64,000 nucleotides of DNA from NCBI GenBank assembly GCA_037903355.1, contig JBAJFE010000006.1, positions 1 to 64,000 on the forward strand, in the 5' to 3' direction. Shown here piece by piece: positions 11,205-21,690 of the stretch (its first letter is position 1; every line of letters begins with the position of its first letter). A program made the translations under genes and the position numbers. The notes below the pieces were generated by a model. The model had not been told where the DNA came from. It searched no databases and saw only the letters and a program-made list of their open reading frames with translations. The stretch comes from Trichuris trichiura. Taxonomy: Eukaryota; Nematoda; Enoplea; Trichinellida; Trichuridae.

Positions 11205-12965
11205 AGCTAAATGATCTTTGAAAGACGATCAAGGAAGACAGATTTTTAACAAATCTCACACTAACGATCACCGAAAAGAAACAGCGGAATGAAAATCATA
11301 ACCGTAAACGATCTTTTCAAATATCGCTACATTAGAGGAAAAGATAAGGGAACTAGGAAAGTCCCTTAAATTCTATTTAAAGATCAAGAAGGTCACCCAA
11401 TATCTACTCCATAATCTGAAGCGACAAACTCTTAGTTTCGGATGGCAAACGTTAAGGCACCTTGTACGTAGTTGAATGCAGCTGTTCGAACCTTTATGCA
11501 GAAGAAACTGAGCTAAACGTAAGTGAGCATTCAAAGAACATAAGAAACATTTAATCTGGTTTAAATTTACTCATTTGAGGTGCAATTTCTCGCCGGTTTA
11601 ACACACTGGGCATTATAAAAAAAATTACATACGTACATTCATGAAAAACGCTTACCAAGGGGCAACATGATAAACAAAAATTCAGTCTGCAAAAATTACT
11701 AAACCGACGCGGCCAATAAACAACCCAACCATGATCCCTCATTATTGCTATTTTTAAAAATCATAAACGCTGATAAGATAATTCTGCTGTGCGGAAAGAA
11801 TTGCTGTGCAAAACTGCGCTGTTCTATAGCATATGGAGAATCACATTGAACATGCAAACGATTAGAGTCTCAGCTACAGGGTGAATAATTTGATCGATCA
11901 GTCGATGAAAAAAAATGGAAAGGTAAAGAATGGTTATAAGTTCGTACTCTAATAAATTACAGCAAGACAAAACCAGCCCTTTTGTCCCTGTACGCTGAAA
12001 ACACTGTACTCTCCCGCCTAATTCACACTCTATCTGTCGACATTCTCTTCGAAGTTATTTGCTACGAGAACGAAATAAATTGCAGGGAGCAAACGTCACC
12101 GGAAGGCTTCCCCACCGAATCAGGAACTCTTTCGCGTCACCTCTGTTTTCTTCTCTGCCGCGTCGGTTAATCCCTCATTTTTCTTTCACAGGTCAGCGAG
12201 CTCGACTATGAGAACGCGGTGCGTACTCCAGTCTCCACACCGATATGATAATTAGTTTGGTACTGTTAATGAGATTAATTTTAGTACCGCTGAGGACGGG
12301 TCGCGCGAGGCCCGAAAGCTACGGAATCTTATTAAAAGTTTTGTATTTTAACGGGACAAATTCCGTAAGAAGAAACAATTGAAACATGAAAAATGGCATA
12401 TTTAAATTATGAAACATTTGTATTACAAACAAGCGATTTTCAGAAGGAGAAAGCTTTTGTGCGAAATCTAGCATAAGCTATGCTTCAGATGCGTAGCTGA
12501 TCCTCCACTATTACTATCCCTCAGCCGTAACTACAGACTCTATGCAAGACGTATTAGTTCAAAGTTAATACAGCACAATGAATCTATTCTCGAAGAACTA
12601 AATTTACTCCGAAAGACGTTCAAGGAAGACGGATTTTCGACAAACCTGATAGAATAGATCACTGATAAAAGATTCAGCCGTCGGCAGTTTTCTACAGCGG
12701 GGTGAACACCAATGCCTTACTTGATTCTTCCACGATATCGCTAGATTACGGGAAAGATGAAACAACTGGGAAAGCCACTTGAATTTCAATTAGAGTTCAA
12801 AAAGATCACCCAATATCCGTCCCATATTTTGAAGTAACAAACCCTTAGTTTCGGGGGATAACCGCATGGCATTACGTACGAAATTGAATCCAGTTGCTCA
12901 GTGGAAACACTAGCACAGATTAATCTTGCGCTGAAGACGGGAACCGTGTCCTCCTGAAAGCTGCG
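11205..12965. repeat. Second sub-repeat pair inside the unit (~1.4 kb apart)
   Basis: About 11,213-11,485 and 12,606-12,905 are diverged copies. Shared words are GAAAGACG(A/T)TCAAGGAAGAC, ATCACCCAATATC, CTTAGTTTCGG and a following GTACG(T/A)A...TTGAAT(G/C)CAG segment. This shows a second layer of older duplication inside the 7-kb unit. Confidence 0.75.
12252..12322 (+). ncRNA. Hammerhead-ribozyme-like motif (unit copy 1, first)
   Basis: CTGAGGA at 12,290-12,296 is followed by a hairpin whose arms can pair (CGGGTC with GGCCCG, including a wobble) and then GAAA at 12,314-12,317. This matches the hammerhead core CUGANGA-stem II-GAAA. Upstream, TAGTTT at 12,253-12,258 can pair with AGCTA after the GAAA as stem III, and GGTAC (12,259-12,263) with GTACC (12,284-12,288) as stem I. 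One extra G then separates stem I from the core. The fold is my reading by eye; activity is not shown. Confidence 0.4.
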
Positions 12966-12970
12966 CTTAA
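12908..12970 (+). ncRNA. Hammerhead-like core (unit copy 1, second)
   Basis: CTGAAGA (12,931-12,937), a short GC-rich region and GAAAGCTGCGC (GAAA at 12,956-12,959) are followed by AAAGTTTTCACGGGAT...AAATTCCGTA, as in the first motif of this unit. The two are therefore paralogous sub-repeats. In unit copy 2 the first site (CTGAGGA at 19,512, GAAA at 19,536) is kept. The second (20,151) has lost the GAAA, reading GGAAG. Confidence 0.3.
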
Positions 12971-13785
12971 TGAAAGTTTTCACGGGATCGAAATTCCGTA
13001 CTTCAGTTACGCAATAAGTACTCATAGTGTTATAGTTGCTCTATAGAGAGTTATGGATCAGACCGACGAAAAAATATAGCGTCGAATTGCACTATTTTTT
13101 TAAAAAGACGAAGAAAAAGAAAAATTACAATCATGTTACAAGGCACCATAAGTTTAAAAACTTTAAACAAAACATAGGCAAAGTCAGCAACATTCATGAA
13201 GGTTAGATGATAACTATTGTAAAAACAATTCTACGAGTCTTTTCAGCTGAAACATTACGCAAGAACTTAGCAATAGTCGAAAAGCGGAGTATAAACTAGT
13301 GACTACTACGTTAGCAATTTCGTAAGAAGCCTTGGATGACGTAGAGCAACTATTAATGTCAAGCTTACCTTGATACGACGTGGGACAGCTTGCGTTGAAT
13401 TACTGATCCTTCGTCTAAATGCACCGCGACCAAAACCAAATACAGATAAGTAGAGTATGCAGGTTCAGCTATCGACAACCTTGCCGTATTTTGAAATTTT
13501 GAAATATTTAACGTGACAAAGTTGAAGATTCTTTAGCTGCAAAACTGTTAATTCGTGTTTTCATTGACTGTTCACTCATCAGCTTTTTCACCGACATTCG
13601 AGAAGCGATTCCATATTTTTTTCATTTCACGACGTGTTCAATTCTTGGTATCTCTTCCGCGTAAACAGTGCTTGAACGCTACAGAACTCTTACTAAGCTG
13701 TATTTTTTCGCCATTCCACTCATACAGGGGAACTTCAGTCACCTTTACCGCTTTAAACAAACACAAATTCTTCGCCGTTTTTCTT

Positions 13786-13911
13786 TTCTGCTTCACCTGA
13801 ATGTAGCAGCGAAGGAGAACTTAAAAGTAGCTTTAAGTTGAGTTGTTCTAGCGGTTGTATTGCATACAGCATACAGCAATTTGTAGAGCATTTTGTTGAG
13901 TTGTTGTAGTG
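13786..13911. other. Junction between the two 7-kb units
   Basis: This stretch contains short imperfect repeats of GCATACAGCA and TTGAGTTGTT words. The first base block of the next unit (GTGCATACAGCA) follows directly, so it may be the remains of the recombination site. Confidence 0.5.
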
Positions 13912-16900
13912 CATACAGCAATTTACAACCACAAAAACCATAGCAACTAATAAAAGAATTGAAAGAGGCTTTGTTCATAAAACAAATTTACTTTTTGATG
14001 TTCCGTCTTTAATGGGGAACTAAATTACTGGTTTTCATGTTGGGTATACTTTACTTATTCTCCTTAGGAAAGTGAATGACAACGTTGTGGTAGATTTCGT
14101 GAACGGTCGCTTTCATGGGCAACTATCAATCGTCTTTAAAAAAAAACAAATTTAGGCTGGTTTTTCCAGGCAAACTACATTACACATGAAACACTACCAA
14201 ATAACTGCGATCATTAATCCATTATTGCACTATACAAAAAGATACGACGTATTGTTTTCTCATCTTTTCTTACCAAGTAGAGCTTTCTGGGCGGATTGTT
14301 GCTCGACATTAACGCTGATTCAAAGGACCTTTGACAGGGCGCAATAAACCCTAAATCTCAACTTAATAAGAAAATATTAGCAACAATAATTACATGTCTA
14401 AATATAAGTTGTGCTTTTACGGAAACGTTATATTCACAATAAAATAGAATCACGATTTAACAGTTTTTATCGTAAAGGATTTATATTCACAGCTATCCAT
14501 TGTAGGTGGGAATTAACTGGTGAAACTTTGTTGAAATGTCAATTATTTTCCAGTTTCTGATTTGGCCATCGTTTAGACTCTGTTTAAACCCGTTGAAGAT
14601 TGTATGTAGTGTGGTATGCTCTATGTTGGCACAAAATTGTCTTCGATAATTTTTTCTTCCTTCTTTTCTACCGTTTTGTTTCTGACATTTTGTTCCTTCT
14701 TTCTCTTTCCCTTCGTTCGCATTTTTCTACCTTATTCCTCTCCTTCTTCTTTAATACTTCTTTGTCGTTTCTTTTCTTCTTTCTCACCTTTCTCATGGTG
14801 CCTTCTATGCTGCCTTTCCGTCTTTCATGTCATCCTGGTTTCTACGGCTTTCTTCTCCCATCGCTTCATTCTTGTCCACTTGCCACGATGAATTGTATTC
14901 ATTTGCGTTTCGTTCATTATTCTTTTGTTCTTTCCTTACCTCAATTTTACTGTATTCTTAAAGTTTCGAGCAAACAGCACAGTTGTTCACTTTAACTGTT
15001 TGCTTCTATGCTCATACCTTTTATACACCGCCAGCTTCAAAATGTTTAAAGAGAGCTTAAAGGATGAGCACTTTTGAAACTGGAAAACAATTCGCAATAC
15101 CCACTTTTCTGAAAACATTTACTTTAAATCTAAAACTGAAAGAAATCTATCTTTCTCTTCAATAACTAATCCACGCTATACCGTTTACGTGCGTTACTTT
15201 TCACGTTTAACTGCAAATGCATAACATTATCCCGACGATGACAAAATAGCGTTTCAAGTCAGAGTGACTCGCTTTCTTTTCACGCAATTCTCACATTCAG
15301 CCGCAGTCAACATGCCCCTTTCCTAGTTAAGCTAAACACACCTTTTTTTTCTAAATGAAACAAATTTACGCACATTTAAAATATGACGTCTCATTTTGAC
15401 GTGCCTTCTTTTGACGCAAAAGTGAAAAGACGTTCCGTGTCTGTTTGGCCCACCTTTTTGTGACGCGAAACGGTTTCACGCAGCCTCCGGTAGCTTTCTC
15501 GCAGACAAAAAACTTGTCCACGCGCTCCGGAGGCCTCATCACTATTTTCAAAATTAGTGGCACCTGCTTTTCCTTTACCTACTGTACTATTAATCCAAAA
15601 ACTAGCATTTTATCGTATTTCCAGCTGTCCGTTGCTCGCACAAGCACTGAAAACTCGAAATGGCACTAACCGTAAGTACAGGGGCACTATATTAGCTAGT
15701 TGAAAGTTCCTGCATGCGCCCCTCAGAATATACAAGTGCGGCTCCATTGGAGCACCACCATCAAGACAATTGGCAGATTCCAAAGCTCCATAGCGGGACA
15801 GCACGGCCATCTGTTGGCTATACGCATTAAGGAATACGATTGTGCCCGCAACTTTCCATTTCGTTTCGGATGAAGCGATGGCGCAAAAAACTGCTCCGTT
15901 CGCGCTCAGCCTTTCCTTATCCTTTTTCGCAGAAGAGTTTTGACGCGTCTGTAGCCGTCTCGAAAATAAAACCGTTCTCCTGCGAGCGTTTGAGGGCTAG
16001 TGACTATTTTTGAAAATACTACTCCCTTCTTATCGTTTACCTACTGTACGAAAAATGTAAAACCAGAATGTTTTCATATCGCCAGCATCCTGTAGCCCAA
16101 ACGATCTCGGAAAAATCCGAACTATGCTCTATATAAGTATGGGCCTATGATACTTCCTACTTAAACTACTTCGTGCATGCGCACCCAGGCTATGCAAGAG
16201 CGGTTTTGGTCAAACACCGCCCCACCCACCGAAACCTATAGCTTCCAGAAGCCAGAATAATGCAGAAATACGCTTATGCCGGCTGCGTTAGATTTGGATT
16301 CAAATGAAGCCATCGCGCAAAAAAAAGGGGCTCATTATAGTTCTGCGTTACCGTACCCATAACGGAGAACCGATACTGCGCTACTGAAGCGCTCTCGCGC
16401 ACAAAACACTAGTCGGGCGCGCAGAGGAAGGCCTATGAGTATTTTTGAAAAAAGTGGTACGTGCTTTTAGTACATCTACTGTACGAAGAAAGTCATTTCT
16501 CCTATTTCCAGCCTCCCGTGGCTCGAAAAGTCCGAATGCTGCTCTGCATAAGCATAGGAACATAATACTCGCTACGTAAACTTGTTCGTCCTTGCGCGGC
16601 CAGTCTATAGAAGAGCGTCTTTTGTCGATCACCGCGACAAACGAAACTTACAGCTTCCAAAGTCTCCATCCGAGTCAGAGCATCCATTTAACAGCAAGAA
16701 GGATGTACCGAACACGTTTTTGAGCACTCCTTTCGATTTAGTTTCAAATGAAGCCATCGAGCAGAAGAACAGGCTCCCTATCGGTCCGCGTATCAAATCG
16801 CACTCCGCAAGAAAGCTACAGCGCTACTACAACCCTGTAGCTCACAAAAAACTTTTTCACCGCGCATGCGACGCCTAATTAGGAGTTTTGAAAATACTGG

Positions 16901-19900
16901 TACCTGCTTTTCGTTCATCTACTGTACGAAGAATGTAAAAAGACGCGCTTTCATGTCTCTGGTCTCCCGTTGCACAAATGAGCTCCGAAAAACGGGAATA
17001 TGGCTCTGCGTAGGTATACGCGCATAATATTCAGCAGTTAAACTTCTTCATTACCGTGCCCCCAGGGCAAGGAAAAACAACTTCAGTCAAACACCGCCAT
17101 CAGGAAGTCTAACAGCTTCTAAGACTCGTACGCGACTCAACACAGCTGTATAAAAGCTAGTACAGTGCATGATTTGGTTTCTGCGACCACTTTGCATTTC
17201 TGCTCAGATGATGGGATCACGCGCAAAAACAGGGTGAGTTTCCCTCGGTGTTCCTGCTCCCACTTTGGTGGAGCATCATAGCGGTTCTACGGTTTTTTCA
17301 CGGACGAAAGACTAATCCGGCGGGCAGCGGACAGCCTGCGAGTATTGTTGAAAATATCGATACCTGCGTTTTGTTCACCTACTGTACCAAGAATGTAAAA
17401 AAGAACCATTTCTTGTTTTCGGCCGCGGATTGTCCAAAGGAGCGACGAAAAATCTCAACATTGGTCTCCATAAGTATAGCGACATAATATTCGCTAGCTA
17501 AAGTCCTTCCTCCATGCGCGCTGAATGTATAAAGGAGCGGCTTGCGTCGAACACCGCCAGAGGAACGAACGAAATCTATAGCTTCCAAAGTTTCTACGCG
17601 ACCCAAAGTAGCTATTTAAAAAAAGGAATGATGCAGGAATACTTTTCTGCCCGCTGCTCTCTGTTTGGTTTCAAATGAAACCATCGCGCAGGAAAACAGT
17701 CTCGTTACCGGTCGGCACTTCCGTTCCCATTCCGCAGGACCATTACAGGTCCACTGTAGCCACCTCGCCGAAAAAGATTTCTCCAACGCGCAGGGGACGG
17801 CCTGTGAGTATTTTTGAAGCTATCGCTACCTGCTTTTCGTTCATCTACTGTAGGAAAAATGTAAAAAGAGAAGTTCTCCCTTACAGCGCCCTTTGTTAGA
17901 GAAGAGAAAGGTAGCTCCGCAACACTGCTGACGACGGAACACGAGCAGTTCCGAAACGTACGGTATTCGATTTGTTCTGTAATTTCTCTAACAATTTGCT
18001 CATCCATCCGTTGGTAGGGCATTTTGAAGTTTACTTACAGATACACCCAACAGACCAAACCCGTGAATCTGAAGATCTACTATGAAACTATTCAGGCCTG
18101 TTAAAAGACATCCTGTTTTTCGAAAAGAGAAGTTTTTCATATTTTCGGCTTTTCGTTCATTACTTGGCCTCTGAAAACTAGGAATATGGCTCCGCTTAAC
18201 TATAGGCGCATACTATTCGCCAGTTAAACTACGTCTTCTAGGTGCCTCCAGGTTTTAGAAGAGCAACTTTAGACGATCATGGCCATCAACAGATATAATA
18301 GCGTCGAGGAGTCGTACAGGAACCAACACAGCTGTCTTAAATATAGAACATTTCAGGATTATGTTTCTGGCGCTACTTTCCATATCGCATCGAAAGGGAA
18401 AGCGATCGCTCAGAAAAGCAGGCCGCTGTTGCTGAGCCTTTCGTTTCCCATTCAGCTAAATGATCCTTGAAAGACGATCAAGGAAGACAGATTTTTAACA
18501 AATCTCACACTAACGATCACTGAAAAAAAACAGCGGAATGAAAACCATAACCGTAAACGATCTTTCCAGATATCGGTACATTAGAAGAAAAGATAAGGGA
18601 ATTAGGAAAGTCTGTTAAATTTTATTTAAAGAACAAAAGGGTCACCCAATATCAACTCCATAATCTGAAGCGACAAACTCTTAGTTTCGGAGGACAAACG
18701 TTAAAGCATCTTGTACGTAGTTGAATGCAGCAGCTGTTCGAACCTTTATGCAGAAGAAACTGAGCTAAACGTAAGTGAGCGATTCAAAGAAGATAAGAAA
18801 CATTTAATCTGGTATAAATTTACTCATTTGAGGAGCAATGTCTTGTCGGTTTAACACACTGAGCATTATAACAAAAAATTACATACGTACATTCATCATT
18901 AACAAAAATTCAGTCTGCAAGAATTACTAAACCGACGCGGCCAATAAACAACCCAACCATGATCCCTCATTTTTGCTATTTTTGAAAATCATAAACGGTG
19001 ATAAGAAAATTCTGCTGTGCGGAAAGAACTGCATCGCAAAATTGCGCTGTTCTACAGCATATGGAGAATCACATTGAACGTGAAAATGATTACAGTCTCA
19101 GCTACAGGGTGAATAATTTGACCAATCAGTCAATGAAAAAATGGAAAGGTAAAGAATGGTTATAAGTTCGTACTCTAATAAATTGCAGCAAGACAAAGCC
19201 AACCCTTTTGTCCCTATACGCTGAAAACACTGTTCTCTCCCGCCTAATTCACACTCCATCGGTCGACATTCTCTTCGAGGTTATTTGCTACGAGAACGAA
19301 ATAAATTGCAGGCCGCAAACGTCACCGAAGGCTTCCTTGTCGAATCGGGAACTCTTTCGCGTCACCTCTGTTTTCTTCTCTGCCGTGTTTTGATCCGCAA
19401 TTTTCTTTTACAGGTCAGCGAGCTCGACTATGAGAATGCGGTGCGTACTCGAGTCTCCACACCGATATAATAATTAGTTTGGTACTGTTAATGTCATTAA
19501 TTTTAGCACCGCTGAGGACGGGTCGCACGCGGCCTGAAACCTACGGAATCTTATTAAAAGTTTTGTATTTTAACGGGACGAATTCCGTAAGAAGAAACAA
19601 TTGAAACATGAAAAATGGCATATTTAAATTATGAAATATTTGTATTACAAACAAGCGATTTTCAGAAGGAGAAAGCTTTTGCGCGAAATCTAGCAAAGCT
19701 ATGCTTCAGATGCGTACCTGATCCTGCTCTATTACTCTCTCTGAGCCGTAACTACGGACTCTATACAAGACGTATTAGTTCAAAGTTAATACAGCACAAT
19801 GAATTCATTCTCGAAGAACTAAATTATCTCTAAAAGACGTTCAAGGAAGACGGATTTTCGACAAACCTGATAGAACAGATCACTGATAAAAGATTCAGCC

Positions 19901-20985
19901 GTCGGCAGTTTTCTACAGAGGGGTGAACACCAATGCCTTACTTGATTCTTCCACGATATCGCTAGATTACGGGAAAGATGAAACAACTGGGAAAGCCACT
20001 TGAATTTCAATTAGAGTTCAAAAAGATCACCCAATATCTGTCCCATATTCTGAACGACAACCCCTTAGTTTCAGCGGATAACCGCATGGTATTACGTACG
20101 AAATTGAATGCAGTTGCTCAGTGGGAACACTAGCACAGACTAATCTTGCGCTGAAGACGGGAACCGTGCCCTCCTGGAAGCTGCGCTTAATGAAAGTTTT
20201 CACGGGATCGAAATTCCGTACTTCAGTTACGCAATAAGTACTTATAGTGTTATAGTTGTTCTATAGAGAGTTATGGATCAGACTGACGAAAGAATATAGC
20301 ATCGAATTGCACTATTTTTTAGAAAGACAAAGAGAAAGAAAAGAATTACAATCTTGTTACAAGGTACGATAAGTTTAAAAACTTTAAACGAAACATAGGC
20401 ATAATCAACAACATTCATGCAAGTTAGAAAGGTAGCTACTGTAAAAACAATTCTACGAGTTTTTTCAGCTGAAACATTACGCAAGAACTTAGCAATAATC
20501 GAAAGGCGGAGTATTAACTACAGACTACTACGTAAACAATTTCGTAAGAAACCTTGGATGACGTAGAGCAACTATCAATGTCAAGCTTACCTTGATACGA
20601 CATGGAAGAGCTTGCGTTGAATTACTAATCCTTCGTCTAAATGCACCGCGACCAAAACCAAATACAGATAAGAAGAATATGCAGGTTCAGCTATCGACAA
20701 CCTGACCGTATTTTCAAATTTTAAATTATTTAACGTGGCAAAGTTGAAGATTCTTTAGCTGCAAAACTGTTAATTCGTTTTTTCATTGATTGTTCACTCA
20801 TTAGCTTTTTCACCGACATTCCAGAAGCGATTCCATATTTTTTTCATTCCACGACGTGTTCAATTCTTGGTATCTCTTCCGCGTAAACAGTGCTTGAACG
20901 CTACGGAACTCTTACTATTTTTTCGCCATTCCACTCATACAGGGGAACTTCAGTCACCTTTACCGCTTTAAACGTACACAAATTC
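13912..20985. repeat. Large tandem repeat unit, copy 2 (~7.07 kb)
   Basis: This copy is collinear with copy 1. It differs mainly by a 247-bp target-site-flanked insertion at 17,876-18,122, a small deletion near 18,890 and scattered substitutions. It contains the same six ~450-bp sub-repeats (block starts near 15,549, 16,003, 16,440, 16,886, 17,340 and 17,810) and the same T-rich stretch at 14,600-14,995. Its ORFs are shadows of the repeat and I propose no gene. Confidence 0.95.
17876..18122 (+). mobile_element. 247-bp insertion with 12-bp target-site duplication and hammerhead-like core
   Basis: Unit copy 1 lacks this segment. It is flanked by AAAAGAGAAGTT on both sides (17,864-17,875 and 18,123-18,134), so it is a recent insertion. 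It contains CTGACGA (17,928-17,934), a perfect CGGAAC/GTTCCG hairpin and GAAA (17,953-17,956). An 11-bp inverted repeat (17,893-17,903 and 17,984-17,994) brackets this core. A CTCATCCATCCGTTGGTAG word near 18,000 resembles a split tRNA D-arm/A-box. No open reading frame, so it is non-autonomous. A second copy lies inverted at 28,440-28,645. Confidence 0.8.
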
Positions 20986-20992
20986 TACAGGT

Positions 20993-21145
20993 CTTCGCTA
21001 ATTCCTACAGGTCACTACACGCATCAGTGACACAAACAGACGCAATTATATTGCGGTGTAGCGCCGAAGTATTTCGCTACACTGCAATGTAATTGCGTCT
21101 GTTTGTGTCACTGATGCGTGTAGTGACCTGTAGGAATTTGCGAAG
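20993..21145. repeat. Near-perfect foldback element, 71-bp arms
   Basis: The arm 20,993-21,063 is the reverse complement of 21,075-21,145 with about three mismatches, around an 11-nt loop. It starts exactly where unit copy 2 stops matching copy 1. The arms have no coding sequence. It is likely a foldback/MITE-type element or an inverted duplication. Confidence 0.9.
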
Positions 21146-21164
21146 GTGATGGAATGTAGCACCT

Positions 21165-21690
21165 GCGCTTGCATTGAAGGTACGGGAAACACAATGGATT
21201 CGAAGATTGTCGCACATTTCTCTTCCGACACTTGACCTCCTTTGGAGTTGCCGCCTGATACTTCCGGCACCGCCGTGGCACAAAAGACACAAATTTTCTT
21301 TTACACGGAGCAACAGGACAGTCAGTCTAGTAGACAGTTCGCCGAACCGGCTAAACAAGGTTCCTTAGCAGTGCTAAAAAAACAATTTCTTTAACAGCGT
21401 CTGTCTGGTATAAAATACTAAGAGCTAAACACCGCTTACACTATTTAGTTTTTGAGATGAAAAACTCCTTTGTTACCAGTCCTCGTTTTAAAACAGCAAG
21501 CGATATCATATGCACTTAAAAAATATCATTCGCGCTTCTATGATGTAGGTGAAGCTTACATCGATGAACTTAAGCTAACAGTGTATAACTCCATCTCTCT
21601 ATTACAGCCAATTCTAGAATGTTGTAAAATCCATACCACAAGCCTAGCCTGAGTAAACTGAACAAGTACATCTGTCTTAACGTTTACAAA
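21165..21690. repeat. Dispersed direct repeat, copy A
   Basis: This segment, including TCGAAGATTGTCGCACATTT, GGAGCAACAGGACAGTCAGT and the following ~300 bp, recurs in the same orientation at about 26,590-27,105 with roughly 10 per cent differences by eye. A 20-codon open frame starting at 21,455 (peptide beginning MKNSF) is kept in both copies, but that is too little to call a gene. Confidence 0.85.

Larger units (their letters stand above)
6949..13785. repeat. Large tandem repeat unit, copy 1 (~6.8 kb)
   Basis: Sequence from GTGCATACAGCA at about 6949 to the words CTTTACCGCTTTAAAC near 13,765 recurs in the same order and orientation in copy 2 (about 13,912-20,985). The coordinate shift is about 6,961-6,990 in the left two thirds and about 7,215-7,245 after an insertion in copy 2. 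By eye most 60-nt lines differ at only a few positions. The unit has no gene I recognise: its ORFs are short, and in the left part they are T-rich (7674-8062) and conserved only because the DNA is. It contains a ~450-bp sub-repeat array and two hammerhead-like cores, annotated separately. Confidence 0.95.
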
